Source of the DNA: Aplectana chamaeleonis
Taxonomy: Eukaryota > Nematoda > Chromadorea > Rhabditida > Cosmocercidae
Reading direction: 5' to 3'
Assembly: GCA_029168955.1 (NCBI GenBank)
Contig: JAPDOI010001222.1
Location: 124,001-188,000, forward strand
DNA: 64,000 nt
How positions within the stretch are numbered: position 1 is the first letter of the stretch; each line of letters opens with the position of its first letter. This document shows positions 53,583-64,000 of this stretch, one piece after another. Below the pieces are notes generated by a model that saw nothing but the letters and a program-made list of their open reading frames with translations, was not told the DNA's origin and ran no database searches. The translations under genes and the position numbers were made by a program.

Positions 53583-53678
53583 CCAATTGAGAAGGCATCA
53601 AGAGATACTGGCGCCATTTAGACATATGAACCAATTGAGAAGGCATCAAGAGATACTGGCGCCATTTAGACATATGAA
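53583..53678. repeat. Perfect 48-bp tandem duplication
   Basis: The 48 bases starting CCAATTGAGAAGGCATCAAG at 53583-53630 are repeated exactly at 53631-53678. Recent local duplication, no coding role seen. Confidence 0.95.
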
Positions 53679-55030
53679 CCAGTGGAAAACTCATGTATAT
53701 AGGCCCACTTATCGTCGGTTGGTTGGCTAATGGTAATAATTGGGAAAGGAAAATTATCAATTCTTTAAACACTTTGTCCGGCTTTTTAAAAGTTGAACAA
53801 TATTCAAAGCGGTCACTAAAGGCCGTGGTCAATAATGTTTTCGATTTCGAGATCATTAGCTGAAATGAAAGGTTAACTTAATGACAGGGCTGGGTTCGCT
53901 TGGAAATGGTGTAAAGATGAAAAAATGAAAAATCTTTTAAGGCAACATTTGAAACCGCATTCCACTTTTCACCGGAAATCCAAGGGTTCGAGGTCCATTG
54001 CAGCAACAGTGTGGGAAACCGGCTCAAAACGAGCAACCAATAGCAATATACGGCCCGAAACTTGAACGTGGTGTACTCGCTCCACCCACTTCCTCCGTAG
54101 CCACAGGGGAGGTGAGTGGGGCGGGTAAACCACATTCAAGAGCCGGGACCGTATAAAGCTATTTATTGCCTGTTTCTAGCCGACATTGTTGCTGTAATTG
54201 GCCTCGTGCCAGCTTGTAGGCCGAATACGCAGAAAGAGAACAGCCCAGGAGCAGTACAGCTGGCCAGCGCACTGCACACGGCGCTCCAGCTACAAAATGA
54301 GCGCAACGGACTTCCGTCGCGCGCGTCGCATGTATCAGCCAAACGCTCCTCATTCTGTGCATTCAATCAACATGCCCCTCGGAGCTCTTGATTTAAAAAT
54401 TCGAAGGCTGCTTTCACCTTGAGCACTGCATTCAGCTTCACTAGTGTCACTCCATTCCTGTAGCCTCACAGGGGTAACCATTCAATCGTAGTTTGAAGTG
54501 AGCGAAATTGAAATCATAGAGCCTACTACTTGCTACTAACAGTAAAAATTGTGACTCCGGTTATAACCTAAACCGCGCGCTGCTGATCGCGGTGTGAACT
54601 GTCTTTCGCCATCAATCCCGACCAATCATCGCGTATTCACCCTTCTATTCGCACCTGATTGTGGTACCAGTATCGTCCACAGTCTTTGGGTCGGCGCACA
54701 CTCCCATCGCACCAAGCTTGCTTGCGGTTTGCTGATCTTCCCAGGCTCCTTCCAGATAATTCTTTGCGGACCTGTTACACTTCGCATTGCTCAAGAAGAC
54801 GCCCATATATATGAATCTCTAGCATTGATTTGTACGGAAACTTTAAATGGAGAGGAATTCACAGAAATATCGCCGGCGATGGAGAAGCTTACAGCCTTGT
54901 TGATCTTAGTTGTGACTCCTGATCACCTCAGGCTTTCAAGTAGCTTCTGATATATAGGATTTATCTTCCTGGAAAGGCTATTGAAATGTCAGGCTTATAG
55001 TAACTGGCAGATATTGCATGGAATACTACT
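53679..55030. other. No gene recognised
   Basis: Short open frames near 54.2-54.4 kb and 54.6-54.95 kb (118 codons, plus strand) have no domain I recognise, and no splice sites give a convincing model. Confidence 0.4.
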
Positions 55031-55034
55031 CAGA

Positions 55035-55920
55035 CACTGTGGGGTTTGTAACGCGCAGCAAACGCGGGTTATAATCTGAACCGCTGCCGTTAGAAACGAA
55101 AAAATGTACAAAGCGGGTGCCCCATATCCGCCGTTTGCCCCACGAGATCCGCCGATTCACTGCCGTTTGCAGGTTTCGATTATGCTCGGTTAGATTTATA
55201 TCGGCAAGGGAGGTCGTCGTCCCATTCCACTGGTCGCACCACTTCGATAGGAGCGGGTCTCCCCCAACAAGGACACGGTCCATGTCACGGCTCGCGGAAA
55301 GGGGTCACCCCCCTCCCGCGGTCCGCGACAGGGACATCATCCTCGCCACGATCAACAGCGAGGGAGCTTCCCTCGCTGAGGACCGTGGGGGAGACTCCCT
55401 CAGCGGTCAAAAATCGTCCAGAGAGTGACTCCTCAGGCATTGTGGGGTTTGTAACGCGCAGCAAACGCTGGTCATAAGCTGAACCGCTCCCGTCAGAAAC
55501 GGAAAAATGAGCAAAGCGGGTGCCCCAAAATCCTCCGTTTGCCCCGCGATATCCGGCGATTCACTGCCGTTTGCAGGTTTCGACCATGCTACGTTAGACT
55601 TACAACGGCAAAGGAGGTCGTCGTCTTATTATAGAAGGGGCGGCGTCCCATAATTTCAATAGGAGGGGGTCTCCCTCAACAAGGACACGGTCCATGTCGC
55701 GGCCCGCGTATTGTAGTCACCCCCACAGCGATCCGCGACAGGGATATCATCCACGCCACGGTCGACCGCGAGAGAGCTCCCCTCGCTGAGGACCGTGGGG
55801 GAGACCCCTCAGCGGTCAAAAGTCGTCCAGAGAGTGACTCGTAGTCACCTTCCAGGAGCCCGGAAAAGCCGACTGCGCTCTCTCTGAGATGAGGCCCCTT
55901 ATATAAGTGTTTTGCAGCTG
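55035..55920 (-). repeat. Two tandem 400-bp monomers behind a TATA box
   Basis: Unit 55035-55435 and unit 55439-55840 share GTGGGGTTTGTAACGCGCAG at one end and GTCCAGAGAGTGACTC at the other. They are GC-rich and about 80% alike. On the minus strand they follow CTTATATAAGG (55904-55914) and a GAGATGAGG/CCTCATCTC block that repeat E also has at about 10400. Monomer plus promoter suggests the 5' end of a transcribed mobile element, unidentified. Confidence 0.65.
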
Positions 55921-56169
55921 ATATGGGCCTGGTCAATTGTGGAGTCATCGATAACGTGATTTGGCAGATCAAACGAGTTCATGCCCAGTCAAATCGTGTA
56001 CGAACGCAACCCCGAGCCTCTCTGCAGCAGTGACGTCATCGCCATCCAAACGGCGGATTCCGAGGTTTGGCAGGCGCTGAACGCAGACCGGAATGGCCAC
56101 GCGGGAACTCTGCCGTTTGGCGCGCACAGGTCGAAATGGGACGGTTCAGTGTGCGTTAGAAACGCCAGA

Positions 56170-56700
56170 ATGTCTGAGTACATGACTAACAAGGAAGGGT
56201 TGCCTACATCAGATGGAGTTTCGGGATGCACTTTTAATATGTTCTAGGGGGAGAACAGTGTTCCAATATCCCACACTCGGAATCTGCTAAATGCCTCAGG
56301 CAGTGCCCAAAAATGCTCAAATTTTAACAAGGCCAGAACGGCTAGGCCGAAGTGAGTAGAGCTCATATAACGATTGATTTACCCTTGTGTATGTTCAGAA
56401 TAGATCAGAATTTGGGCAGTAATGCATAATTTCTGATCTAAACAGAATCAATGCATCGAAATTTTCTACATCTATTCTGAACACATCTAAAGGTAATTCG
56501 ATCGTTAAATCGGCTCTACTCGCTTCGCCCGAACCGTTCTAGCCTTGATCAGATTTTGATCATTTCGGGGACTGCCTGAGGCATTTAGCAGATTCTGAGC
56601 ATAGGATACTGGAACACTGTCCTCCCCTTAAACATAGTAAATTTGCATCCCAAACACCATCTGAGGTTGACAACCCTCCCTTGTACGCAAATGCTGGTGT
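56170..56700. mobile_element. Foldback element, about 530 bp
   Basis: Arms of about 260 bp (56170-56430 and 56440-56700) are diverged reverse complements. They include GGAGAACAGTGTTCCAATATC / its complement and AATCTGCTAAATGCCTCAGG / its complement. Boundaries are approximate. Confidence 0.75.
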
Positions 56701-57117
56701 ATTATAGCACAAAACAGACTTCGCCGTTTGCCGGTCATTTTTGGGGTTTGCCGTTGCCGTTTGCCAAAATTTGAAATTCCTTTGCCGCACACCCCTGGTC
56801 CCACATGCTTTAGGGGTAAGATATACTTTGTCGCTGTAATGAGCCACAGGCATGCAATCTAACACCAATCGCGGCGGGACCCGCATTGGAGCAACTGCAA
56901 CGGCCGTCGTAGGAACAGATGTCACGTGTGGGTCGCAGCGACGTGTCGCGGAGGACTGGCATACTGCAAATGTGCCATAGCCTGTCGCTACCACTGTCGC
57001 TGTCGCTGTGCAGTGCACTGCGACAGAGACAGATTTAAAGGGCGGGAGGCGGTCGCTGTCGCTGTGCAGAGCGACGCGACCGTGTGTCGCAAAAGTATAC
57101 CATACCCCTTATGCGAC

Positions 57118-57212
57118 GCCCGACACACTTCCACTTGGGTCCCACCTACTTTCTGCGGCTCCTACTTGGGTCCCACAAATTTGCCCGGCGTTCTGCGCAC
57201 TCCCACTGTGGG
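57118..57212 (-). repeat. Two to three decayed 42-bp minisatellite units
   Basis: CACTTCCACTTGGGTCCCAC..TTTCTGCGG and GCGTTCTGCGCACTCCCACT match the reverse complement of the array unit. Located 270 bp from foldback element 3. Confidence 0.7.
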
Positions 57213-57483
57213 GGTAAATACTTGCTACAAACAAATACCTCGGCGGTGCGAAAGAGGGGTATGAATGCTCCAGAGACACCGCTGTGGCGGGGCAGAAGGC
57301 GCAGGAGAGGCGGGAGGTGCGGGAGGTCGTATTTTCATTCATACGCACCTCCTTTTCCGAGCAGAGCTTTCTGGCAGAGCGAGAGGTTGGAAGTATGAAT
57401 TACTCCCTACCATTCTGTTTTCTAAATAAACATACTTGACTCCTAGACTGACGATATTGTAGAAGGGATACCCTCGGAAAAAG

Positions 57484-58110
57484 TTGTGAAATTTCTGAAA
57501 GTTGGGCTCCGCAGAAAAGGTTAAAGATTTGGCATTGCTCCAAAATGTCGTGAAATTGTTTCATTAGAAATCGCTATCAAACTGATTTTCTGAATGAGGT
57601 GAAATTTATTAAATCGATTTGGTTGTAATTGGTGCTATATGCAGAAAAAACATAATCATTAAATGTGGTGAAATTGTTGCAAATGGATTTGGCAGGCGCT
57701 CTATGAATTATCAGAGTCAAATCACGCGTCAGAAGGGATTTTGAGTCGAGCGCGATTTGGATCAAATCAGAACAAGATTAAGTCCAGCAACAAAAACCTT
57801 CCCATTCAATATAAACTGTGAACGCGTTGAGGACACAGAGACTATCATGAGAAATAGTTCTGACTCGTGATTTGACTCTGATAATTCATAGAGCGCCTGC
57901 CAAATCCATTTGCAACAATTTCACTACATTTAATGATCATGTTTTTGCTGCATATAGTACCAATAACAGCCAAATCAATTTAACAATTTCTTCTCTTTCA
58001 GAAAATCAGTTTGATAGCCAAGTGTTGTAAAAACATTTTCACGACATCTTGGAGCAATGCCAAAGCCTTAACCTTTTTTTGCGGAGCCAAACTTTCAGAA
58101 ATTTTCATGA
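57484..58110. mobile_element. Foldback element 3 (about 630 bp)
   Basis: Almost entirely an inverted repeat around about 57800. Ends GAAATTTCTGAAAGTTGGGC and GAAAATTTCTGAAAGTTTGG read inwards. Same end pattern as foldbacks 1 and 2. Decayed minisatellite units lie on both sides. Confidence 0.85.
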
Positions 58111-58255
58111 AGTTACCATGAAAACAACGACTGATAAGCGCCTGATATCAGCACGAATTTTTGTTTTGATGGATTAATCATTTCATTTTCTCGAGTGCTC
58201 CCCCCCTACTAGTTAAGCGCCCACACATCTGCCCTGTTCTACTAAACTACTGCAC

Positions 58256-58432
58256 ACATTCAAATGACGCCCAGCACACTCCCAGTGAAGTACTGCGCCC
58301 ATCTTACGATCTCTTACATTGCCCCACTGGAGTGCTGTACGCATCCACGACGTCCTGCACACTCCTGTTGATGCTCAACTTACTTTTCGCAACGTTCTGC
58401 GCATGCCCACTGGGTTCCTGCACACTTTCCGT
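58256..58432 (-). repeat. Decayed 42-bp minisatellite units
   Basis: Pieces such as CAGCACACTCCCAGTGAAGT, CTGCACACTCCTGTTGATGC and CGTTCTGCGCATGCCCACTG match the minus-strand unit with many changes. Confidence 0.65.
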
Positions 58433-58892
58433 CCTGACCGTTTTATAATAATGTGAAAAGATTTGTCAGCCTGCATAAACCTGGCGCTATACTCGCATCA
58501 AGCTGGTGATTAACTCGCGTTGAAAACCCATTTAATATCACCCCTGATTTCGCCTAGAAAGCTGACGTAAATCTTACAGATGTTCGAACTGCCACAGATG
58601 TTCTTTTTTATGTCTTCTATTCGTTGAACATATAATACCGGTGCTAATATAGAGAAAATAATGGCGAAATGGGCAACGTTGAGAACAAAAGCGTTTTTTC
58701 CGCATATAACTCACTTTAAAGTGCTGCAAACTAAATTGTTAAAAAGCCATTCCCTTCAGCGCGATCTTTTGGTTCCAACCATCTCGATAAACTTTGGAAA
58801 ACCTCCTGAGGGAACCCTTGTCGGCCGAAGTTATTTCATAATGCGACAAAGTGATTCGCGCGCGGTGATTCGCGGAAAGAAACCATCGCGAG

Positions 58893-59813
58893 CGAGTTAT
58901 AGTCTACAGCAATGTTAGTAGGACCTGGTGAGGTTGCGGACTCGTCCTAAGGCCCCGGTCATAGTTGGATGAGCCGACGCCTCTAGCCCGGTCGATACAC
59001 ACAGAATGCATTGAAAATGGGATGCAAAAATCACTCGGTGTATCCCCCCCGCACCCCCCAACACCCACCCGGTCGATACGTATGAACAACATGGTGAGGT
59101 GAAGCTGAGAAAATCACTCGGTGTATCTCTGCCCGCACCCCAACACCCCCGCACCCCCGGTCGATACGTATGTTTAAAATGATGGAGTGAGGTTGAGAAA
59201 ATCACTCAATGTATCCGACGCGGTCGATATCCATGCAATACGTGGATGAGAAAATCACCGGGTGGGCGGGTCGAAGATAAAACATTGCGTATCACTAGAA
59301 AGCTAACCTCACTGCTACCTCCGTGACTTCACCATACTCGCCTTCACTATTTCTCTGAACAGGTGCAATCCTGTTGGCCACGTAATCATCGTCATATCTA
59401 GTTGGATGCATCGAGTGATTTTCTCAACCTCACTCCATCATTTTAAACATACGTATCGACCGGGGTGGTGTTGGGGGGTGTTGGGGGGTGCGGGGGGGTG
59501 TTGGGGGGTGCGGGGGGGATGCAGATGCAAATAGCACCAACTATGACCGGGGCCTAACATACGGTAGTTTGTTAGTGGTATCACTCATTTTTCCGGAACA
59601 GCTTTGATAGATCGGTGAGTCTGTGTGTTCACCGATACGACTACATTTGTGGAAGCAATGAAAACAGGTGAAAATGTGAGAGAGGAAGCCGAAACTCACC
59701 AATCAATTCTAGTTATTTCGAAAAAATGAGTGATATAACTATCAGGCTACAGTAGGTTAAGAAGAATCCGCAACCTCACCAGGTCCTACTCCCATTGCTG
59801 TAGACTATAACAC
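58893..59813. mobile_element. MITE with TATAGTCTACAGCAATG ends, interrupted by the TAA-flanked MITE
   Basis: 58893-58945 and 59757-59813 are inverted (TAGTAGGACCTGGTGAGGTT and complement), and 59576-59600/59716-59741 add an inner inverted pair. 58951-59554 is a later insertion, so the original element was about 315 bp. Confidence 0.75.
58951..59554. mobile_element. 604-bp MITE, GGCCCCGGTCA ends, TAA target duplication (copy 2)
   Basis: Ends GGCCCCGGTCATAGTTGG on both sides, flanked by TAA (58948-58950 and 59555-59557). Opposite orientation to the copy at 4919-5534, with which it shares the internal repeats and the TGGCCACGTAATCATCGTCA core. PIF/Harbinger-like by target and ends. Confidence 0.88.
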
Positions 59814-60026
59814 GTTACCGCATGATGAAAAAACTTTGCCAAAAAAGGGTTTATTCGTGAAACTTTGAAATTTTTTGGAACAAATAGGTCGCGCGGGAGA
59901 GGATGTTTTTTTTTTGTACATTCTGATTGGAGTTCTTCAAAGCTGGTAATAGACAAAAGACGCTATTGTTGCCTATTTTGCTCAAGTCGCCCCTTTTTTC
60001 CCATGTGGGCAGCGGTATTCTGCTTC

Positions 60027-60416
60027 TCCAGGGGCGGTATGCATGAACGCTCAGGGAGCCGGTCAGGGAGCCGTTTCGCGTCCAATGCGCACAGCGTCGA
60101 GCCACGGGATGGCCCCGAAGTGCATGGCGTATAATCGCGTTTCGCGGAAGTAAATGCGCTTTCCACTTCAAACTACGCGCACATTTTCTGTCATCCCCGT
60201 CGCGTTTGCTTCCAATTACTGAGATGCCCGATATGAAAAAAATGCCCCAAGGCGACTGGGATGACGAAAAATGCCGCTAGGCGTAGAGTTTGCTGTAGAA
60301 AGTGAGTTTACGTTCGCGACACACCAATATGCGCCATGCGTTTCGGGGCCGTCCCGCATAAAACGCGGAGCGGCTCCCTGATCTTCTTCGCAGCGTTCAT
60401 CCTTGCCGCCCCTGGA
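60027..60416. mobile_element. Foldback MITE with TCCAGGGGCGG ends (390 bp)
   Basis: TCCAGGGGCGG at 60027-60037 is exactly inverted at 60406-60416. The arms pair onward with changes (ATGAACGCT, CAGGGAGCCG, GATGGCCCCGAA). Target duplication not resolved. Confidence 0.75.
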
Positions 60417-61273
60417 CTCCATCGGCACGTCGAGCGTTGAACAATCAGAAATAATCGATAGTTGTAGCCAACTTGAATTTTCTGCTCCTAGAAGGGAATT
60501 TCGCCAAATCTTTTTAGTGATTCTATTCGACTTACATGTTTCAGTTTCAAACTCAACTCACCGAACATACGCCAGATCCGTCTTTACCTTCGACAATAAT
60601 TTTGTTGTCTTGAGACCGTTTGAGGGAAAAGTTCACCACTCGTTGGAGTTGCGCATCATTCACGCCTGCTGAAAGCATTCACTCTGGTTTGTTGATAGAA
60701 TAATTCTTCATTTGTACTGAGTTTCAACAATCAGGCAAGCCAATTTCTAGGAAGACAATGAAGATTGTGAGTCCTTTTTTTGAAATTTGAAAAATGGTAG
60801 TAAAATAAGGTTGCTAGTTACGGACGCTTTTTTCATCAACTTTGTCCTTCCTTTTTCACTGAGAATAGCGCGGGTATTGCAATAGAAATTGACAAAATAG
60901 GTTTATTCAATGAAGAAAAGCTCTAATTAACCCCAAACTTTCCTTACTGATCTCCGACCTACAATTCGAACGGGAGGTTTTGTATGGTCTTCGGATGACA
61001 CTTATTAGGAACCGTTTTTCCCGCACCTCGACGATACGGAGAACCATGTTTTCTTTGTTGTAGGTTTGTGACAGTACATAAATTATCCGTGCACGAATTT
61101 CTCTAAATGCCTCCGGGGATTCCGCAAAAGGGCATTTTAAATGCTTCGCGAAAACGTAGGAGTTCACGCCATAAATGAATTCACAGCGTGTTCAGAAACA
61201 TTACTCCGGATTCGGCTGAAAACTTCTAACTGGTGGTTATTTCGAGCGCTGAACGGGAATCTGTGCTTCGGGC
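60417..61273. other. No gene recognised
   Basis: An 86-codon minus-strand frame (60907-61167) looks compositionally protein-like but has no motif I know and no supporting splice sites. Confidence 0.35.
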
Positions 61274-61503
61274 ATACAGTTCAACTCCGCAGTGCCGTTC
61301 AGTCCACAAAGTGCGAAAGCGTGCTGTAGCGTGGTTGCGAGTATCCTCAGACAGGGATGTAGGATCACCCGGGCTGTTTTTGCCTTGGTGCCCGGGTGAT
61401 CCCACATTCCTGTCTGAGGATACTCGCAACCGCGCCGCAGCACGCTTTCGCAATCAGCGTGCACTTTGCGGACTGAACGGCAATGCGGAGCTGAATTGTA
61501 CCG
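61274..61503. repeat. Palindromic MITE, about 230 bp
   Basis: Arms 61274-61370 and 61388-61503 are reverse complements (ACAGTTCAACTCCGCAGTGC.. and GGATCACCCGGGC at the centre). The right arm has a 13-bp extra piece. Confidence 0.8.
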
Positions 61504-62072
61504 AATTCGAGTCAAATCTGACACTGAGACGTCGACCGATCTACCATATACCTACCGTTACAGATCGTAATCCAAGGAAAATGTAAGCCGACCATAAATT
61601 TCCGTTAGGCAGCACACATAACCCATATTGATGGGTTTTGAGGCGACTTCATTAAAGCATTCTCGAAATCGCTCTAAAGTCGAATTAGGCCAGCCAAATT
61701 TCCCCCATTTTAAAACTTCTGATGCCGCAATCGTTGAAAAATCGACGAATGGGCCTCAGATTCGTGACTAGAACCCAAAATAAAACTCAGAAAAGGTTTT
61801 AAGTTTAATACGAGACAGTTTTTCTGAACATCTTGAAAATTGCCATTTGGATACCCCTTTTCTCTTCGCTAAGCTATGGAAATGCCCACTTTTAGAGATC
61901 TCATGGAGATCCCTGAGACATTTAGGAAATGGTGGACACGGATTATTGATATACAGGGCTGAGCCTACAACTTAGGCAACATAGTTTAATAAAACATCGC
62001 GGTGTTAGTGAAACAAGGCCTAGTTAGTGCAGGGCTGATGTTTCTAACCAGTGTCACACCTAATGTTAGAGT
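61504..62072. other. No gene recognised
   Basis: AT-rich unassigned sequence. Confidence 0.4.
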
Positions 62073-62074
62073 TG

Positions 62075-63061
62075 AAGGCAGTGTTCACGAAAAAAAACCG
62101 TGTTCTAGTTTTCTATGTATTTATGTTGGTAAGTTCAAAAAGTAGTGAATAATAGGGGAAAGTCTCATAAAACTCTCGAAATTTGGGAAAAATCTGTTTA
62201 AAACACCTATTTAATATTTGTTTAAACCTGCTGGTGTGTTTTGCGCCCTGCGGACGGAAAGTCAAAGCAAACGTTGCAAATGTTTTGAGCTTCAAAATTT
62301 TAGACGAATGACTTCTTTGTTCTCTGTTTCCTGCACCAAAAACTCTAAAAAAATAATATGGGCCAATATATTCACTCACTTCCTGGCCGTATCCCGTCTT
62401 ACTTCCGTTCTTGCCGTTCTTAGAGAGACCCAAAGCTCACAATTAAAGGCAGAGGTCGCGATCAAATATGCTTGTCGTCTTTTTCTCTCTAAACCCTTTT
62501 CTGGGTCTCGAGTAGGAGGACCTATGGGAAAAAATCGCGGAAAAACCACTCTTTTGGTCCAAATATGAATAGCCTGAACTTCCTCTTGTCTTTTGATGGT
62601 GGACGAGCCCATCTACATCATCGGCATCGATGACCTCTTATATCAAGAACACCAGCTAGCGCTTCTAGAATCATTGAATTTCAATCAGTGAACCTTCGAA
62701 TTTATGTACACACATCTGCTAGTCAAAAACATTGACTGGAAGTGCTATCTTTCATTGCCTCAACTGTTTTTATGAGGTGAATTCTACATTTCTTCTTCCT
62801 TCTGAATGTCGATGATTTTTGACTGCTCCGCATGAGACTGCAATAAGGATCATGATTTTAGAGGCGCTGCAGTACGTGTGCACGAACTGGAATCTTATGG
62901 CTCCAATAACCATAAATCTAGGGCCCGTTTTTCTTCGGCAGCGATACCTTCGATTTTTTTCAGGTGTTTTCGACCTAAACTAATTTTTGTAGTTTTTTCG
63001 ATAAGGTTTTTCACCGTGATCACTGCCTTTAAGCCGACTTTTTCATCGTGAGCACTACCTT
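62075..63061. mobile_element. AAGGCAG-type MITE (M9), outer element of a nested pair
   Basis: Ends AAGGCAGTGTTCACGA and ..TCATCGTGAGCACTACCTT, flanked by TG on both sides (62073-62074 and 63062-63063). It contains M10. Without it the element is about 400 bp. Confidence 0.65.
62446..63029. mobile_element. AAGGCAG-type MITE (M10), nested in M9
   Basis: Ends AAGGCAGAGGTCGCGATCA and ..CACCGTGATCACTGCCTT, flanked by TA. Its whole length matches M4 (41781-42331), for example CTTGTCGTCTTTTTCTCTCT. Confidence 0.85.
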
Positions 63062-63199
63062 TGAAATATCGCCAGGTGGGTCCTGAGTTGCTGATTAGTA
63101 GTTAGCGCTTCTACCAGATTGTCCAATAATTCCTGTCCGAAAATTTTCGAAATTCTATCATTTTCCTTAGAAGTGTTATGTAATATCAGGCAAGTGTAA

Positions 63200-63249
63200 G
63201 AACCTTCTGGAAGGTTCTCCAAAGTTCTACGCTGAAAGGGGTATATAAG
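63200..63249 (+). promoter_or_regulatory. Heat-shock element and TATA box
   Basis: GAA-cc-TTC-tg-GAA-gg-TTC at 63200-63217 is four perfectly spaced alternating pentamers, the binding pattern of heat-shock factor. Another TTC lies at 63225. TATATAAG follows at 63242-63249, 25 bases further on, and the mariner ATG at 63287. The layout resembles nematode hsp-16-type promoters. Confidence 0.7.
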
Positions 63250-63286
63250 GCGCAGTCGCCGCGTCTAGCTACCAGTACAAGCTAAA

Positions 63287-63980
63287 ATGGACCCAAAGTC
63301 GTCGAATTCTGTACTACGAGTGGCTGCTGGGCAAACGACAGGGGCACAGGAGGACCTGGTCACCGGGGATGAGCTTATCCTCTGACGACAACGTCGCCCG
63401 CCGTGCCGTCTGGATCCCGCGCGGAGAACAGCCGCCGACGACGCCGAAAACCGACCTACACCAGCTGAAGATCATGCTCTGCTGCTGGTGGGACACCAAG
63501 GGCATGCTGTACTTCGAGCTGCTCCCCCAAGGCAGGACGGTCACAGCCTACATCTACACCGATCAACTCGAGAAACCTAGCCGCCGCCATCCGAGAAAAG
63601 CGTCCCCGACAGGTGCCTCGGTCCTAGGCCCGTTGCTGCACGAAAACGCGCGCGCCCCCACGTGGCGAAGGAGGACTCCAGCAGAAAATAATGGCGACGC
63701 TCGGCTGGGAAGACCCGTTGCTCCATCACGCCGTATTCCCCCGGGACCTGCGCCCCTCCGACTACCACCTTGTTCCGCCCGCTGAAGCACCATTTGTCCA
63801 GAAGAAAATTCACCAACTTCGACAACCTCAAATCCGACATCGCGGACTTCTTCGAGTCGCCCCCCCCGCAGTTCTGGGAGGAGGGCATCGGCGACCCGCC
63901 CAATCGATGCCGGCCACTGTTGTGGATAACTGTGGTGATTATATTGTTGATTAGACTTGTTTTTCAATAAAGTTGAAAGA
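63287..63980 (+). pseudogene. Mariner transposase, internally deleted and frameshifted
   Basis: After ATG 63287 a +1 frame reads QSRRILYYEWLLGK, a mariner N-terminus. It then jumps to EDLVTGDE, the block with the first catalytic Asp, so most of the DNA-binding domain (about 130-150 residues) is deleted. Then NVARRAVWIPRGEQP, QLKIMLCCWWDTKGMLYFEL, TVTAYIYTDQLEK, and LLHEN followed in another frame by ARPHVAK: the second Asp (HDNARPH type) reads Glu. MATLGWEDPLL, LRPSDYHL (third Asp of the DD34D triad) and KFTNFDNLKSDIADFF follow in other frames. GC-rich coding (CCG/GCG) stands out from the AT-rich surroundings. AATAAA at 63967-63972 may be the poly(A) signal. Confidence 0.85.
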
Positions 63981-64000
63981 AAATTAAAAACGGTGAAATT

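Noticed and set aside
54594..54950. 118-codon plus-strand open frame
   Set aside because: No known motif, non-ATG start, no splice sites nearby, and composition like the surrounding non-coding DNA.
60907..61167. 86-codon minus-strand frame that looks protein-like
   Set aside because: I cannot link it to any family or to flanking exons, so it is left unannotated apart from a note.

Overview
This is eukaryotic, almost certainly nematode DNA. One gene is split by introns of about 60 bases with GT..TTTTAG/TTCAG borders, and the mobile elements are a typical animal/nematode set: an RTE-type LINE, a Tc3-like transposon, mariner, and many Penelope-like elements. There is no bacterial gene layout. 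A parasitic strongylid (hookworm-like) worm is my inference from the RTE and Penelope protein flavour; the species cannot be fixed from the window.

Only one convincing host gene is present, on the minus strand at about 51.1-52.5 kb. It holds the C-terminal end of a trypsin-like (S1) serine protease, followed by nine Cys/Asp/Asn/Pro-rich modules. Each module sits on its own small exon, all in phase 1, and most are 63-base exons repeated together with their introns. The upstream catalytic exons could not be identified.

Everything else is repeats, often nested. 0-4.4 kb: short dispersed and tandem repeats and the tail of a CR1/Jockey-like LINE. 4.4-6.8 kb: two minus-strand Penelope-like (PLE) fragments, one split by a TAA-flanked GGCCCCGGTCA MITE. 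6.8-9.1 kb: a foldback element split by a 1.55-kb element with a 9-base target duplication. 9.2-10.9 kb: a 42-base minisatellite and its companion repeat, here called E. 10.9-13.8 kb: a PLE holding a second PLE inserted as a head-to-head palindrome, plus a MULE-like MITE. 14.3-15.4 kb: a second minisatellite block. 16.1-18.1 kb: a rearranged PLE. 18.6-32.4 kb: a 13-kb array of the 42-base unit, interrupted and duplicated with the MULE-like MITE. 32.7-35.4 kb: a foldback element, then a PLE with reverse transcriptase and GIY-YIG nuclease. 36.9-43.2 kb: a family of AAGGCAG-ended MITEs, foldbacks and a LINE tail. 44.5-48.0 kb: a tRNA-like sequence and an almost full-length RTE element. 48.0-50.1 kb: a Tc3-like transposon with a MITE inside. 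53-61 kb: tandem and foldback repeats and a second TAA-flanked MITE. 62.0-64.0 kb: nested MITEs and a broken mariner gene behind a heat-shock-element/TATA promoter.

The genes do not form a pathway. The window is a record of layered transposition around one modular secreted-type protease gene. In the array, consensus quality looks poor, and many small indels are probably sequencing errors.
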